Of a stretch of DNA of 64,000 bases, positions 36,277-44,792 are shown one piece after another. The stretch comes from Vibrio japonicus (lineage in GTDB: Bacteria; Pseudomonadota; Gammaproteobacteria; Enterobacterales; Vibrionaceae), in assembly GCF_024582835.1 (NCBI RefSeq), contig NZ_CP102097.1, forward strand, positions 124,001 to 188,000, read 5' to 3'. Under the pieces are notes generated by a model, which was not told where the DNA came from, did no database searches, and saw only the letters and a program-made list of their open reading frames with translations. The translations under genes and the position numbers were made by a program. How positions within the stretch are numbered: the stretch's first letter is position 1; each line of letters opens with the position of its first letter.

Positions 36277-37230
36277 TTACTCTGTCACGCCACTCTCAAT
36301 CTCGTTGGCAACGCTCTTAATCAGACGCCGTATCCACTGATGATCAGGGTTACTTTGGACTATTGGACTCCATGCCATCTTCACTTCAAACGGCTCAATC
36401 GCAAATGGCGCTGGCTTAATGAGCAACCTAGGATTATTGCGTTGCAACTGAGCGGCTTTGGTCGGAATGGTAAGAATCAAGTTCTTCTGCTGAGCAAATA
36501 AAATGGCCGATAAGTAGTGACGGGTGAACACCGTAATGTTGCGGGTTTTGCCAATCTTCATTAATGCGTCATCGATCCAGCCGAGTTTTCGCGACTGATT
36601 AGGGTTAATCCCCACGCCCGTCCCCATCCCTGTTTTACTGACCCAAATATGCTGCGCCTGAAGATAGGAAGACAGATCGAACTTATCTGCGATGGGGTTA
36701 TCACAGCGGAAAAGACACGAGAAGCCGTCGTGCCATAAGCTCATCTGGTGAAATGACTGCGGAATGTCATCGAATCGGTTGATGATAATATCAACGTTCC
36801 CTTGCTCTACATCTTGATAACTAACGTCACTGGGCGTCAAGATGTCCAAGCGGATCTTGGGCGCTATCTCATTTAAGCGTTTTAGTAGTGGCTGAATCAA
36901 TGTCGATTCCGCATAGTCACTCGCCATAATTCTAAACAATCGCTCACTGTCTTCCGCGTTGAACTCAGTGCTTGGTTGAAGTGCCTTTTCTACGTTAGCT
37001 AATATATTTCGAATCGTGGGCTGAAGCTTGATCGCCCGCTCTGTCGGCACCATTCCTTCACTCGTTCTGACCAGCAACGGGTCTTCAAACAGATCACGCA
37101 ATCGACGCAATCCATTACTCATCGCAGGTTGAGTAATGCCCAGTTGATTGGCCGCTTTAGTGACATTGCGTTCTCGCAACAACATATCTAAATACACTAG
37201 TAAATTAAGGTCTACTCGAGCAATATTCAT
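36277..37230 (-). CDS. LysR-family regulator between malate synthase and isocitrate lyase genes
   Basis: The 317-residue protein has a LysR helix-turn-helix (LLRERNVTKAANQLGITQPAMSNGL, LRDLFEDPLLVRT) and an effector domain of the NodD/LeuO-like class. It is divergent from isocitrate lyase (168-bp gap) and upstream of malate synthase G on the same strand, so it is well placed to control the glyoxylate bypass. This is inferred from position. Confidence 0.87.
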   Translation of the reverse strand: MNIARVDLNLLVYLDMLLRERNVTKAANQLGITQPAMSNGLRRLRDLFEDPLLVRTSEGMVPTERAIKLQPTIRNILANVEKALQPSTEFNAEDSERLFRIMASDYAESTLIQPLLKRLNEIAPKIRLDILTPSDVSYQDVEQGNVDIIINRFDDIPQSFHQMSLWHDGFSCLFRCDNPIADKFDLSSYLQAQHIWVSKTGMGTGVGINPNQSRKLGWIDDALMKIGKTRNITVFTRHYLSAILFAQQKNLILTIPTKAAQLQRNNPRLLIKPAPFAIEPFEVKMAWSPIVQSNPDHQWIRRLIKSVANEIESGVTE

Positions 37231-37398
37231 AAAAAAAATACCGAATATAATAACTATAAATTAACAAAATCATCACACATATGGCTATTATTTGTCCACA
37301 ACAAAAAGAAAACGGTTCATCCAATTTGGAGCATGAAGTACCTGATAGATGACCCGCAATTTAACCAATACGATCCAACGTGAAACTAAGGAACAGTT

Positions 37399-38997
37399 AT
37401 GTCGCAAATTACTCAAGATATTGAGAAGATCGAAATTGCAAAACGCGCTGCTGGTGCTCCATGGGATGCCATTGATGCTGAATCTGCGGCTCGCATGCGT
37501 GCTCAAAACAAATTCAAAACAGGTCTAGATATCGCGCAATACACTGCAGATATCATGCGTGCTGATATGGCTGCCTATGACAAAGACAGCGCTAACTACA
37601 CGCAATCTTTAGGTTGCTGGCATGGTTTCATCGGCCAACAAAAAATGATTTCGATTAAGAAGCATTTTGGTGGCAACACAGATCGCCGTTACCTATACCT
37701 TTCAGGTTGGATGGTTGCTGCACTTCGCTCTGACTTCGGCCCTCTGCCTGATCAGTCAATGCATGAGAAAACCTCAGTACCTGCGCTAATTGAAGAACTT
37801 TACACCTTCCTTCGCCAAGCAGATGCACGTGAACTAGGTGGACTGTTCCGCCAACTCGATGCAGCACGCGAAGCGGGTGACGTAGCGCTTCAAGAGCAAA
37901 TTCAAGATCAAATCGATAACCATCAAACGCACGTTGTGCCAATTGTTGCCGATATTGATGCAGGTTTTGGTAACGCAGAAGCCACTTACCTGCTGGCGAA
38001 GAAAATGATTGAAGCGGGCGCTTGTTGTCTACAGATCGAAAACCAAGTAGCCGATGAAAAACAGTGTGGCCACCAAGACGGTAAAGTAACCGTACCGCAC
38101 GCTGATTTCCACGCCAAGCTACGCGCACTGCGTTATGCATTCCTAGAGCTAGGTATCGACAACGGTATCATCGTTGCGCGTACTGACTCACAAGGCGCAG
38201 GTCTAACCAAAGAAATCGCCGTAGTGAAAGAGCCAGGTGACCAAGGTGATATCTACAACTCTTACTTAGACGTTGAAGAGATCGATGTGGCTGACATGAA
38301 GCAAGGCGACGTGTGTTTCAACCGCGACGGCAAACTGGTACGTCCTAAGCGTCTACCTTCAGGTCTGTATCAATTCCGTGAAGGTACTGGTGAAGAACGC
38401 TGTGTATTTGACTGTATTGAAGCCATTAATGCAGGTGCTGACCTACTATGGATTGAGACCGAGAAGCCACACATTGGTCAAATTAAAGAGATGATGGATG
38501 GCGTACGCAAAGTTCACCCGAACGCGAAACTGGTTTACAACAACTCACCATCTTTCAACTGGACACTCAACTTCCGTCAGCAAGCTTATGACGCAATGGT
38601 TGAAGCAGGTGAAGATGTATCGGCATACGACCGCGCGAACCTAATGAGTGCTGAGTATGATGAGACTGAACTAGCGAAGCGCGCTGATGACAAAATCCGC
38701 ACCTTCCAAGCAGACGCAGCACGTGAAGCGGGTATCTTCCACCACCTAATCACGCTACCAACGTACCATACTGCTGCACTGTCTACCGACAACTTAGCGA
38801 AAGAGTACTTCGGTGAACAAGGCATGCTGGGCTACGTTAAGAACGTTCAACGCCAAGAAATCCGCCAAGGTATCGCGTGTGTTAAACACCAGAACATGTC
38901 AGGTTCAGACATCGGTGATGACCACAAAGAGTACTTCGCAGGTGAAAACGCTCTTAAAGCGGCTGGTGAGCTAAACACTTCTCATCAGTTCGACTAA
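37399..38997 (+). CDS. aceA: Isocitrate lyase, long form
   Basis: This 532-residue protein contains the catalytic loop KQCGH at residues 221-225, with nucleophilic C223, and the metal-site motif ADIDAGFGN. It splits isocitrate to succinate and glyoxylate. The usual enteric AceA is about 430 residues; this is the longer form, with an inserted segment between about residues 240 and 330. It has AAGGAACAGTT before the ATG and a terminator at 39012-39061. Highly biased codon use suggests strong expression. Confidence 0.95.
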   Translation: MSQITQDIEKIEIAKRAAGAPWDAIDAESAARMRAQNKFKTGLDIAQYTADIMRADMAAYDKDSANYTQSLGCWHGFIGQQKMISIKKHFGGNTDRRYLYLSGWMVAALRSDFGPLPDQSMHEKTSVPALIEELYTFLRQADARELGGLFRQLDAAREAGDVALQEQIQDQIDNHQTHVVPIVADIDAGFGNAEATYLLAKKMIEAGACCLQIENQVADEKQCGHQDGKVTVPHADFHAKLRALRYAFLELGIDNGIIVARTDSQGAGLTKEIAVVKEPGDQGDIYNSYLDVEEIDVADMKQGDVCFNRDGKLVRPKRLPSGLYQFREGTGEERCVFDCIEAINAGADLLWIETEKPHIGQIKEMMDGVRKVHPNAKLVYNNSPSFNWTLNFRQQAYDAMVEAGEDVSAYDRANLMSAEYDETELAKRADDKIRTFQADAAREAGIFHHLITLPTYHTAALSTDNLAKEYFGEQGMLGYVKNVQRQEIRQGIACVKHQNMSGSDIGDDHKEYFAGENALKAAGELNTSHQFD

Positions 38998-39011
38998 GAG
39001 ACCCTAGCCTC

Positions 39012-39061
39012 TAGAGAGTGAGATTGCGACCCAAGACGCAGTCTCGCTCTCTACTTCTTTT
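39012..39061 (+). terminator. Terminator of the isocitrate lyase gene
   Basis: A 17-bp stem with two G-U pairs (39012-39028 with 39037-39053) around ACCCAAGA is followed by the T-rich CTTCTTTT. Confidence 0.7.
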
Positions 39062-39095
39062 AGACTGACCATATTGATGTTTGTTGAGGATGCCT

Positions 39096-39662
39096 ATGAC
39101 TTCTGTTCCTACCTATCTACAAGATGCGACCGAATTACTTTCTAAAGATGGCTTTGCAATCGGTGATGTTTGGTATCACGGCACTTCCTCTGCACTGCTC
39201 TCTTCTATTCAAGGCCAAGGGCTCAAACGCTCTGGCGACAAAGCCCTCAATCAAGTAGCCCAAAGTACCATGGCGACCATCGGCAATCACTATAGCGAAT
39301 CTATCGAGCCGGTATTTTTAACCCAAAGTAAACAGCTCGCCTACTACTGGGCACAGCAGACCGTTCGAGAGCGCAGTGTTCGTTTTGACGGGAACGAAGA
39401 GCCGATTGTTTTGGCGGTGAACTTATCTGAGCAGCAGCGTGACAAAGTGAAACCCGATGTCGGTGCAATGAGCTTATTGATGATGAGTGTTGGTGAACAG
39501 TTTATGGCACATTTGGCTAAGATTTATCAAGATTGCAACCTCGATGGCCCCGATATTGACCTTCGCAGTGCCGATAGAATGGACTACCTTAACAAATTGG
39601 GCATGGCTTATATCGACCAAGACATTAGCCGCGCCTGCGTCGATGTTGTCTCTGAAGACTAA
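39096..39662 (+). CDS. Uncharacterised protein with an ADP-ribosyltransferase-like N-terminal motif
   Basis: From ATG at 39096 (GAGG six bases upstream) it has 188 residues. The first part reads WYHGTSSALLSSIQGQGLKRSG and then VFLTQSKQLAYYWA; a Tyr-His-Gly-Thr-Ser start followed by an S-x-x-x-A-x-x-Y/W-A segment is reminiscent of the ART fold used by KptA, RES-type and other NAD-utilising transferases. The predicted catalytic glutamate is not obvious. The C-terminal half is acidic. It follows isocitrate lyase after a terminator. Function not known. Confidence 0.6.
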   Translation: MTSVPTYLQDATELLSKDGFAIGDVWYHGTSSALLSSIQGQGLKRSGDKALNQVAQSTMATIGNHYSESIEPVFLTQSKQLAYYWAQQTVRERSVRFDGNEEPIVLAVNLSEQQRDKVKPDVGAMSLLMMSVGEQFMAHLAKIYQDCNLDGPDIDLRSADRMDYLNKLGMAYIDQDISRACVDVVSED

Positions 39663-39984
39663 TACCGAATTCCTAACCAGCACAGCGCCCCTCCCCCTTC
39701 GATAGTCGCACTCAAATAAGAATAGTCACCGGCTTAATAGACTTTAGCGAGCTAGATTTTGACCAAACCCAGCTTATCCGAACTGCATGGCTTAGCACAC
39801 CAACCCTAAGCCATTTCTGTCCAACGATGTTTCGACTCAAGTGCTATGGGATAAAAGTTTTTTGGCATGGCATTTCAATTACTGTAAATTAAATTACTGT
39901 AATTTTTTTTACAGTAATTTAATTTACACTAAAGACCTCATGCTCTATTCTATTGCTAATACGTGAAAGCAAAAGTAGAAAGCA
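39663..39984. other. 322-bp AT-rich intergenic region
   Basis: The left half is featureless. The right half holds a 20-bp perfect inverted repeat (39883-39928) with a T6 loop, and an overlapping array of three copies of TTACTGTAA or its reverse complement TTACAGTAA (starts at 39879, 39894, 39909), each 15 bp apart. Confidence 0.6.
39879..39928. repeat. 20-bp inverted repeat and phased TTACTGTAA array before the ATPase gene
   Basis: Arms 39883-39902 and 39909-39928 are exact reverse complements around TTTTTT. The nonamer TTACTGTAA occurs at 39879-39887, 39894-39902 and, reversed, 39909-39917, spaced exactly 15 bp. It resembles half of a LexA box, but the CTGT-to-ACAG distance is 10, not 8. 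It could be an operator array of the next gene, or a hairpin with transcript-stopping potential (20-bp stem). Confidence 0.6.
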
Positions 39985-41331
39985 ATGAAAAAATTTTATA
40001 ACCGTCAGAAGGAATTAAAAGCTCTACAAATGGTTTCTGGGCAGATAGTAGAAACAAAGGGGCAACTTAGCGTAATGGTTGGGAGAAGACGTGTAGGTAA
40101 AACCCGTCTTTTAAACGAAGCTTTTCACCAAGAAAAGACCAAATTCCTTTACCTTTTCATAAGTCGAAAGAGTGAAAGCTCCTTAGTGGCTGAATTCTCA
40201 GAAATCATCAATAGTGAGCTCGGTATTAAGTTTTTCCAGCCCCAATCACTGCGAGATATCATTGAGTTCTTGTTGGATTATACAAAGCAAAAACCTCTGA
40301 CAATCATCATTGACGAATTTCAAGATATCGATATCGTCAACCCTGCTCTATTCTCCGATATTCAAAATTTATGGGATGCAAACAAGAGAGACTCGATGAT
40401 GCACCTAGTGTGCAGTGGCTCCCTCTACAGCATGATGACGAAGATTTTCAAAGGCAAAGACGAACCTCTATTCAATCGCGATGATAGATTCTTTAAAATT
40501 CAACCTTTGCAGCCCTCTTATCTTGCAGAGGTAATGAAAGATCACGATCAATTTGATGCTGAAAACATGCTTCGATGGTGGTGCCTATCTGGCGGGATAC
40601 CAAAATACCTTGAGTGGTTAACCCGATTTTCTGCTGAGAACGATGACCTGTTTGAGGCGGTAATCTCCGAATTTTCACCACTAATAAAAGAAGGAACTCA
40701 TCGACTCGTTGAAGATTTTGGCTCAGAACATCGAATTTACTTCGATATTCTTGGTGCTATATCAAAAGGCAATACAAGCCGTGCTCGAATTGAAAACTTC
40801 TTAGATATGAGTGTCGGTGTTCATCTGGAAAAGCTTGATGAAGTTTTTGATGTTATTACCAAGAAGCGCCCGATTAGTTCTAAAGAGAACTCACGAGATA
40901 TTCGTTACTCCATTTCCGATCCGTTTCTAAACTTCTGGTTTCGATTCATCCATGCCAACAAAAGTGCTGTTGAGATGGAGAACTACGAATACATCCGAAG
41001 ATATATTGAGCGAGACTTTACCGTTTACTCTGGTCTGGAATTAGAGAGCCTGTTCGTCGCGATATTGGTTGAATCAAAGCAATTTGGCAAGATTGGTGGA
41101 TACTGGGATGCAAAAGGTCACAATGAGATCGATATAGTGGCTATTAATGACTTAGATAAGAAAATACTCATTGCCGAAGTAAAGAGACAGCAAAAACGTT
41201 ACAGTGAGGCAAAATTAATAGAGAAATCCCACTGCCTTTTGAAAAAGTTAAATCTAAGAGGTTATGACATTGAATATCGTGGATTTTCATTGGATAACTT
41301 AGTTGAAACAATGAAAGAGTATCAAGCGTAA
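39985..41331 (+). CDS. ATPase_2/DUF234-type protein with PD-(D/E)xK-like C-terminal domain
   Basis: This 448-residue protein opens with a P-loop (MVGRRRVGKTRLL near residue 31-43) and a Walker B-like LTIIIDEFQD, typical of the archaeal-type ATPase_2 group. The middle contains WCLSGGIPKYLEWL. The C-terminal DUF234-like part ends with NEIDIVAINDL, then AEVKRQ, the E/D...ExK pattern of a PD-(D/E)xK nuclease fold. AT-rich with its own operator-like repeat. Biochemical role is unknown; such genes often sit in variable regions. No partner antitoxin is seen. Confidence 0.8.
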   Translation: MKKFYNRQKELKALQMVSGQIVETKGQLSVMVGRRRVGKTRLLNEAFHQEKTKFLYLFISRKSESSLVAEFSEIINSELGIKFFQPQSLRDIIEFLLDYTKQKPLTIIIDEFQDIDIVNPALFSDIQNLWDANKRDSMMHLVCSGSLYSMMTKIFKGKDEPLFNRDDRFFKIQPLQPSYLAEVMKDHDQFDAENMLRWWCLSGGIPKYLEWLTRFSAENDDLFEAVISEFSPLIKEGTHRLVEDFGSEHRIYFDILGAISKGNTSRARIENFLDMSVGVHLEKLDEVFDVITKKRPISSKENSRDIRYSISDPFLNFWFRFIHANKSAVEMENYEYIRRYIERDFTVYSGLELESLFVAILVESKQFGKIGGYWDAKGHNEIDIVAINDLDKKILIAEVKRQQKRYSEAKLIEKSHCLLKKLNLRGYDIEYRGFSLDNLVETMKEYQA

Positions 41332-41472
41332 TCAACACCTATGTGCTTGCGAACTCTTTCGCTGTACTCTCGCGATGAACATAAGATCACAAAGGCATTA
41401 CGATTGACGATTTCACCGACATTGTGATGCGCACCACTAGTATTTGACACTGAGTTAAGTGATTTCCCATAC

Positions 41473-41499
41473 AAAAGCCCCGCTAAGGCTAGCAGGGCT
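41473..41499 (-). terminator. Terminator of the uncharacterised 190-residue protein gene
   Basis: A 9-bp stem with one G-U (41476-41484 with 41491-41499) around a 6-base loop is followed on the minus strand by TTTTG, 30 bp past the stop codon. Confidence 0.65.
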
Positions 41500-41528
41500 A
41501 AAAACTTTCATTGATAAACATTGATTTA

Positions 41529-42101
41529 TTATAAAGCGAAGCTAAAACCTAGGTTATAGTCATCGCCATTTTTTGCAGTGAACTCTTTCTCTTCACTGCA
41601 TGCGATAGAGTTCCCTTGTCTGTCACTGCGAATTAGGCTCAACCAGTGACGAACGCCTGAAGCGTAGCACTTCTCTGTTTGGCTGAATGTCGTGCAGGTT
41701 TCTAATTGGATATCTTTAATATCAACAAGCTCTAGGTTTCCGGTTCCTTTGCGCTTGCCTATTGTTACTTCTACATGGGTGCCGCTCTCATCACGAAATA
41801 GAATCGCTTGTGGTGCACATTTTTCACCCGCGTAAGCGACAAAATGCTTGGCTCTTTTTAGCCCAACATGCTCACCATTTTTGAAGTAAGCTTGTACGTG
41901 GCGATAATCAATTTCGTAGCTTACAACATCTTCATGCGAGCCGCGTTCTAGCGGGAACAGCGTATCAAGCAGCTGTTTTGCCATCTTCTGTTTTTCTAAC
42001 TGCTCATCCGCTTTTACCATTTCCACGGCAAAGACAGCTTCAGCGATAAAGGTAGATTGGTTTTTATGTATTTCAGTTTTATCGATTGTCAGCATGTTCA
42101 T
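41529..42101 (-). CDS. Uncharacterised protein, 190 residues
   Basis: I do not recognise this protein. It has no signal peptide or membrane helix. It is rich in charged residues and has two cysteine pairs in the C-terminal third (ETCTTF, TEKCYASG, IACSEE). The start at 42101 has AGAGGGAAAGACT upstream. It is a single-gene transcription unit with a terminator. It lies beside the AT-rich ATPase gene. A cytosolic role is likely, from absence of export signals. Confidence 0.7.
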   Translation of the reverse strand: MNMLTIDKTEIHKNQSTFIAEAVFAVEMVKADEQLEKQKMAKQLLDTLFPLERGSHEDVVSYEIDYRHVQAYFKNGEHVGLKRAKHFVAYAGEKCAPQAILFRDESGTHVEVTIGKRKGTGNLELVDIKDIQLETCTTFSQTEKCYASGVRHWLSLIRSDRQGNSIACSEEKEFTAKNGDDYNLGFSFAL

Positions 42102-42724
42102 AGTCTTTCCCTCTGCGGCATTGGCGTCTTGTTAGAGTCACTTTCCTAAACGATTATTTAAATTTGTTGACGAGTTGTTCTGTGTATGACAGTTAGATTA
42201 ATCAATTATTCACAACAATTTCACAAAAGAAATTTCACAATGTGAATTTTACAAAACCACCCTGTCAAAAAACGCTGATCGTTTCCCTCTCTGTTAGACA
42301 AAAAATGACACAATCTCAGCCAATTTATCTCGCAAATCAATGTTCTGATATCATTTCTACCGATAGTATGAATCACTAATCCTTAACAATCTCATCGCCT
42401 AAACCTGGTGCTTTTCTCCATCTTCTTGCCAAGTGTAAGATTTACTTTACTTGGCTTCATACCGTGAATTAAGCGAATTTTAACATTTTGGTTACACTTA
42501 CCTTTAAGGGTGATGGCTGAAATGGTTCTCTGATTAAAGGGGAATTTGTAGTGTAAAACTGCAATACCGAAGTAAACCACAGCAGGTTGTTTTAGCTTTC
42601 AATAACAAGATGTATGGAATTTAAATATCTATCTTGGCTTATAGAGATCGAAACATGGTCAATAAGTCATGTTTTGTCTCTCAATGGTGCGATCCACTAA
42701 AGAGGGGCAATAGAGGAGATTTTT
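42102..42724. other. 623-bp intergenic region upstream of the 2-oxoacid dehydrogenase operon
   Basis: It holds the promoters of the divergent unknown gene and the dehydrogenase operon. A two-level inverted repeat is at 42643-42681. A minus-strand frame of 62 codons at 42392-42580 has no ribosome site or recognisable product and is not annotated. Confidence 0.5.
42643..42681. promoter_or_regulatory. Inverted repeat before the 2-oxoacid dehydrogenase operon
   Basis: AAACATG at 42651-42657 and CATGTTT at 42668-42674 are perfect inverted arms; an outer AGAGA/TCTCT pair extends the dyad. It ends 43 bp before the E1-alpha ATG. It could be an operator for a catabolic regulator or a leader hairpin. 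Confidence 0.4.
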
Positions 42725-43816
42725 ATGAATGCGCAATCATTGCCTATGATCCGTTTTATCAATCATTTAGGGGAAACGGTACAGCAACTACCTTCATGGG
42801 CAGATAATGAAACCCTGGTAACATTTTATAGGGACATGGTACTCAGCCGCACTTATGACAATAAAGCGGTTGCACTTCAACGTACAGGTAAGCTTGGTAC
42901 ATACCCATCTCATTTAGGTGCGGAAGCTTTTGGTATTGGGATTGGCCATGCATTGCATGCAAGCGATGTGTTGATTCCCTACTATCGTGACATGCCTGCA
43001 ATGTGGGTGCGTGGTATTCCGATGGAGAAGAATTTGCAATATTGGGGCGGCGATGAACGAGGCAGTGATTTTTCGCCTGCTGAAGGCATTGAGTGTCACG
43101 ATTTACCGTTCTGTGTTCCTATTGCGACACAATGTACCCACGCAGTTGGCGTGGCCGCCGCTTTAAAAATGGAAGGACGTCATAAAGCGGCGTTAGTCAC
43201 ATGTGGTGATGGTGCCACATCGAAAGGCGATTTTCTCGAAGCGATAAACTGCGCCGGAGCGTGGAATGTGCCTTTAGTTTTCGTTATCAACAACAACCAA
43301 TGGGCGATCTCTGTTCCTCGTGCTTTGCAATGCGCTGCGGATTTTCTATCAGAAAAAGCGAAAGGTGCGGGTATTAGAGGCATGACGGTGGATGGCAACG
43401 ATGCGGTTGCTGTGCATGATTGTGTCTTAGCGGCATTGGATAAGGCGCGCAAAGGCAAAGGCCCAACCCTTATAGAAGCGGTCAGCTATCGTTTGAGTGA
43501 CCACACCACCGCTGATGACGCAAGCCGTTATCGTAGTGAAGAAGAGTTAAATCGCGCTTGGCAATATGAGCCTATACAGCGGCTAAAAACGTACCTTATC
43601 AATATCAACGCTTGGTCTGAAGAACAGGAACAAGCGTGGTTACAAGAGTGCAAACACATGGTCGAATCGGCCGTCGAGAATTACACCAACCTTGTCCCAC
43701 AAGCGCCCGAGAGCGCATTTGATTATTTGTATGAATCCGCGCCGACAGAGCTCAATGCGCAACGCGATGAATTCATTCACAAAGTGATGCGAATGCAAGG
43801 AGGTCATCATGGCTGA
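42725..43816 (+). CDS. 2-oxoacid (branched-chain or pyruvate) dehydrogenase E1-alpha subunit
   Basis: The 363-residue protein has the thiamine diphosphate motif GDG at residues 161-163 ending in NNN about 28 residues later (LVFVINNN), and AEAFGIGIGHAL and SDHTTADDASRY (phosphorylation-loop equivalent). It decarboxylates a 2-oxoacid with E1-beta. The two-subunit E1 argues against the single-chain AceE; substrate could be branched-chain 2-oxoacids, pyruvate or a related acid. RBS GAGGAG lies before the ATG. It overlaps E1-beta by 8 bp. Confidence 0.9.
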   Translation: MNAQSLPMIRFINHLGETVQQLPSWADNETLVTFYRDMVLSRTYDNKAVALQRTGKLGTYPSHLGAEAFGIGIGHALHASDVLIPYYRDMPAMWVRGIPMEKNLQYWGGDERGSDFSPAEGIECHDLPFCVPIATQCTHAVGVAAALKMEGRHKAALVTCGDGATSKGDFLEAINCAGAWNVPLVFVINNNQWAISVPRALQCAADFLSEKAKGAGIRGMTVDGNDAVAVHDCVLAALDKARKGKGPTLIEAVSYRLSDHTTADDASRYRSEEELNRAWQYEPIQRLKTYLININAWSEEQEQAWLQECKHMVESAVENYTNLVPQAPESAFDYLYESAPTELNAQRDEFIHKVMRMQGGHHG

Positions 43817-44792
43817 AATGACTCTCGTTGAGGCGGTCAATCTTGCGCTTCACCACGAAATGGCCCATGACCAGAGCGTCATTGTTCTGGGCGAGGATGT
43901 CGGCGATAACGGCGGCGTTTTCCGTGCAACGGTCGGCCTAAAAGAAAAGTTTGGCCTGCGCAGAGTAATCGACACTCCCCTCGCAGAAGCGTTGATTGGG
44001 GGTATTACCGTGGGCATGGCAACACAAGGACTAAGACCTGTCGCCGAATTTCAATTCCAAGGGTTTGTATTCCCTGCTTTAGAACATGTGATGTGTCACG
44101 CGGCACGAATGAGAAACCGAACCCGAGGTCGTCTGACTTGCCCTGCCGTCTTTCGAGCCCCCTTTGGCGGCGGTATTCACGCGCCAGAGCATCATTCAGA
44201 AAGTGTCGAAGCCCTATTTGCTCACATACCCGGTTTGAAAGTGGTGATCCCATCGTCACCTCAACGGGCATATGGTCTACTGCTCGCCTCTATTCGTAGC
44301 AATGATCCCATCATGTTCTTCGAGCCAAAACGTATATACCGCACGGTCAAATCTAATGTTATTGATAATGGTGAAGCACTGCCACTTGATACCTGCTTTA
44401 CTCTACGTAAAGGACGAGATATTACCCTTGTTACATGGGGTGCGTGTGTCGTTGAGTCACTACAAGCAGCTAACGAACTATCAAGCCAAGGGATTTCGGT
44501 AGAAGTCATCGATCTAGCATCAATTAAACCCATTGATATGAACACCATTATTAAGTCTTTGGAGAAAACCGGAAGGCTACTCGTGGTGCATGAAGCCAGC
44601 CGCACTTGTGGGGTCGGCGCAGAAATTTTGGCGAGAGTGTCAGAAAGCGCAATGTGTATACTTAAAGCACCACCAAAGCGTGTCACAGGGATGGATACCA
44701 TAATGCCTTATTACCGTAATGAAGATTACTTCATGATTCAGGAACAAGACATCATACAAGCTGCGCGAGAGCTGGTGGAGGGATGGAAATGA
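43809..44792 (+). CDS. 2-oxoacid dehydrogenase E1-beta subunit
   Basis: The 327-residue transketolase-like protein contains VLGEDVGDNGGVFRAT, VIDTPLAEALIGGITVGMA and the C-terminal VHEASRTCGVGAE. It forms the alpha2-beta2 E1 tetramer with the preceding product. It overlaps E1-alpha by 8 bp and E2 by 4 bp. Confidence 0.92.
   Translation: MAEMTLVEAVNLALHHEMAHDQSVIVLGEDVGDNGGVFRATVGLKEKFGLRRVIDTPLAEALIGGITVGMATQGLRPVAEFQFQGFVFPALEHVMCHAARMRNRTRGRLTCPAVFRAPFGGGIHAPEHHSESVEALFAHIPGLKVVIPSSPQRAYGLLLASIRSNDPIMFFEPKRIYRTVKSNVIDNGEALPLDTCFTLRKGRDITLVTWGACVVESLQAANELSSQGISVEVIDLASIKPIDMNTIIKSLEKTGRLLVVHEASRTCGVGAEILARVSESAMCILKAPPKRVTGMDTIMPYYRNEDYFMIQEQDIIQAARELVEGWK

Noticed and set aside
39883..39928. 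LexA (SOS) box before the ATPase gene
   Set aside because: CTGT and ACAG are separated by 10 bases instead of 8, and the dyad is much longer than an SOS box.
42392..42580. 62-codon minus-strand frame in the gap before the dehydrogenase operon
   Set aside because: No ribosome site, no recognisable domain and no partner; likely chance.
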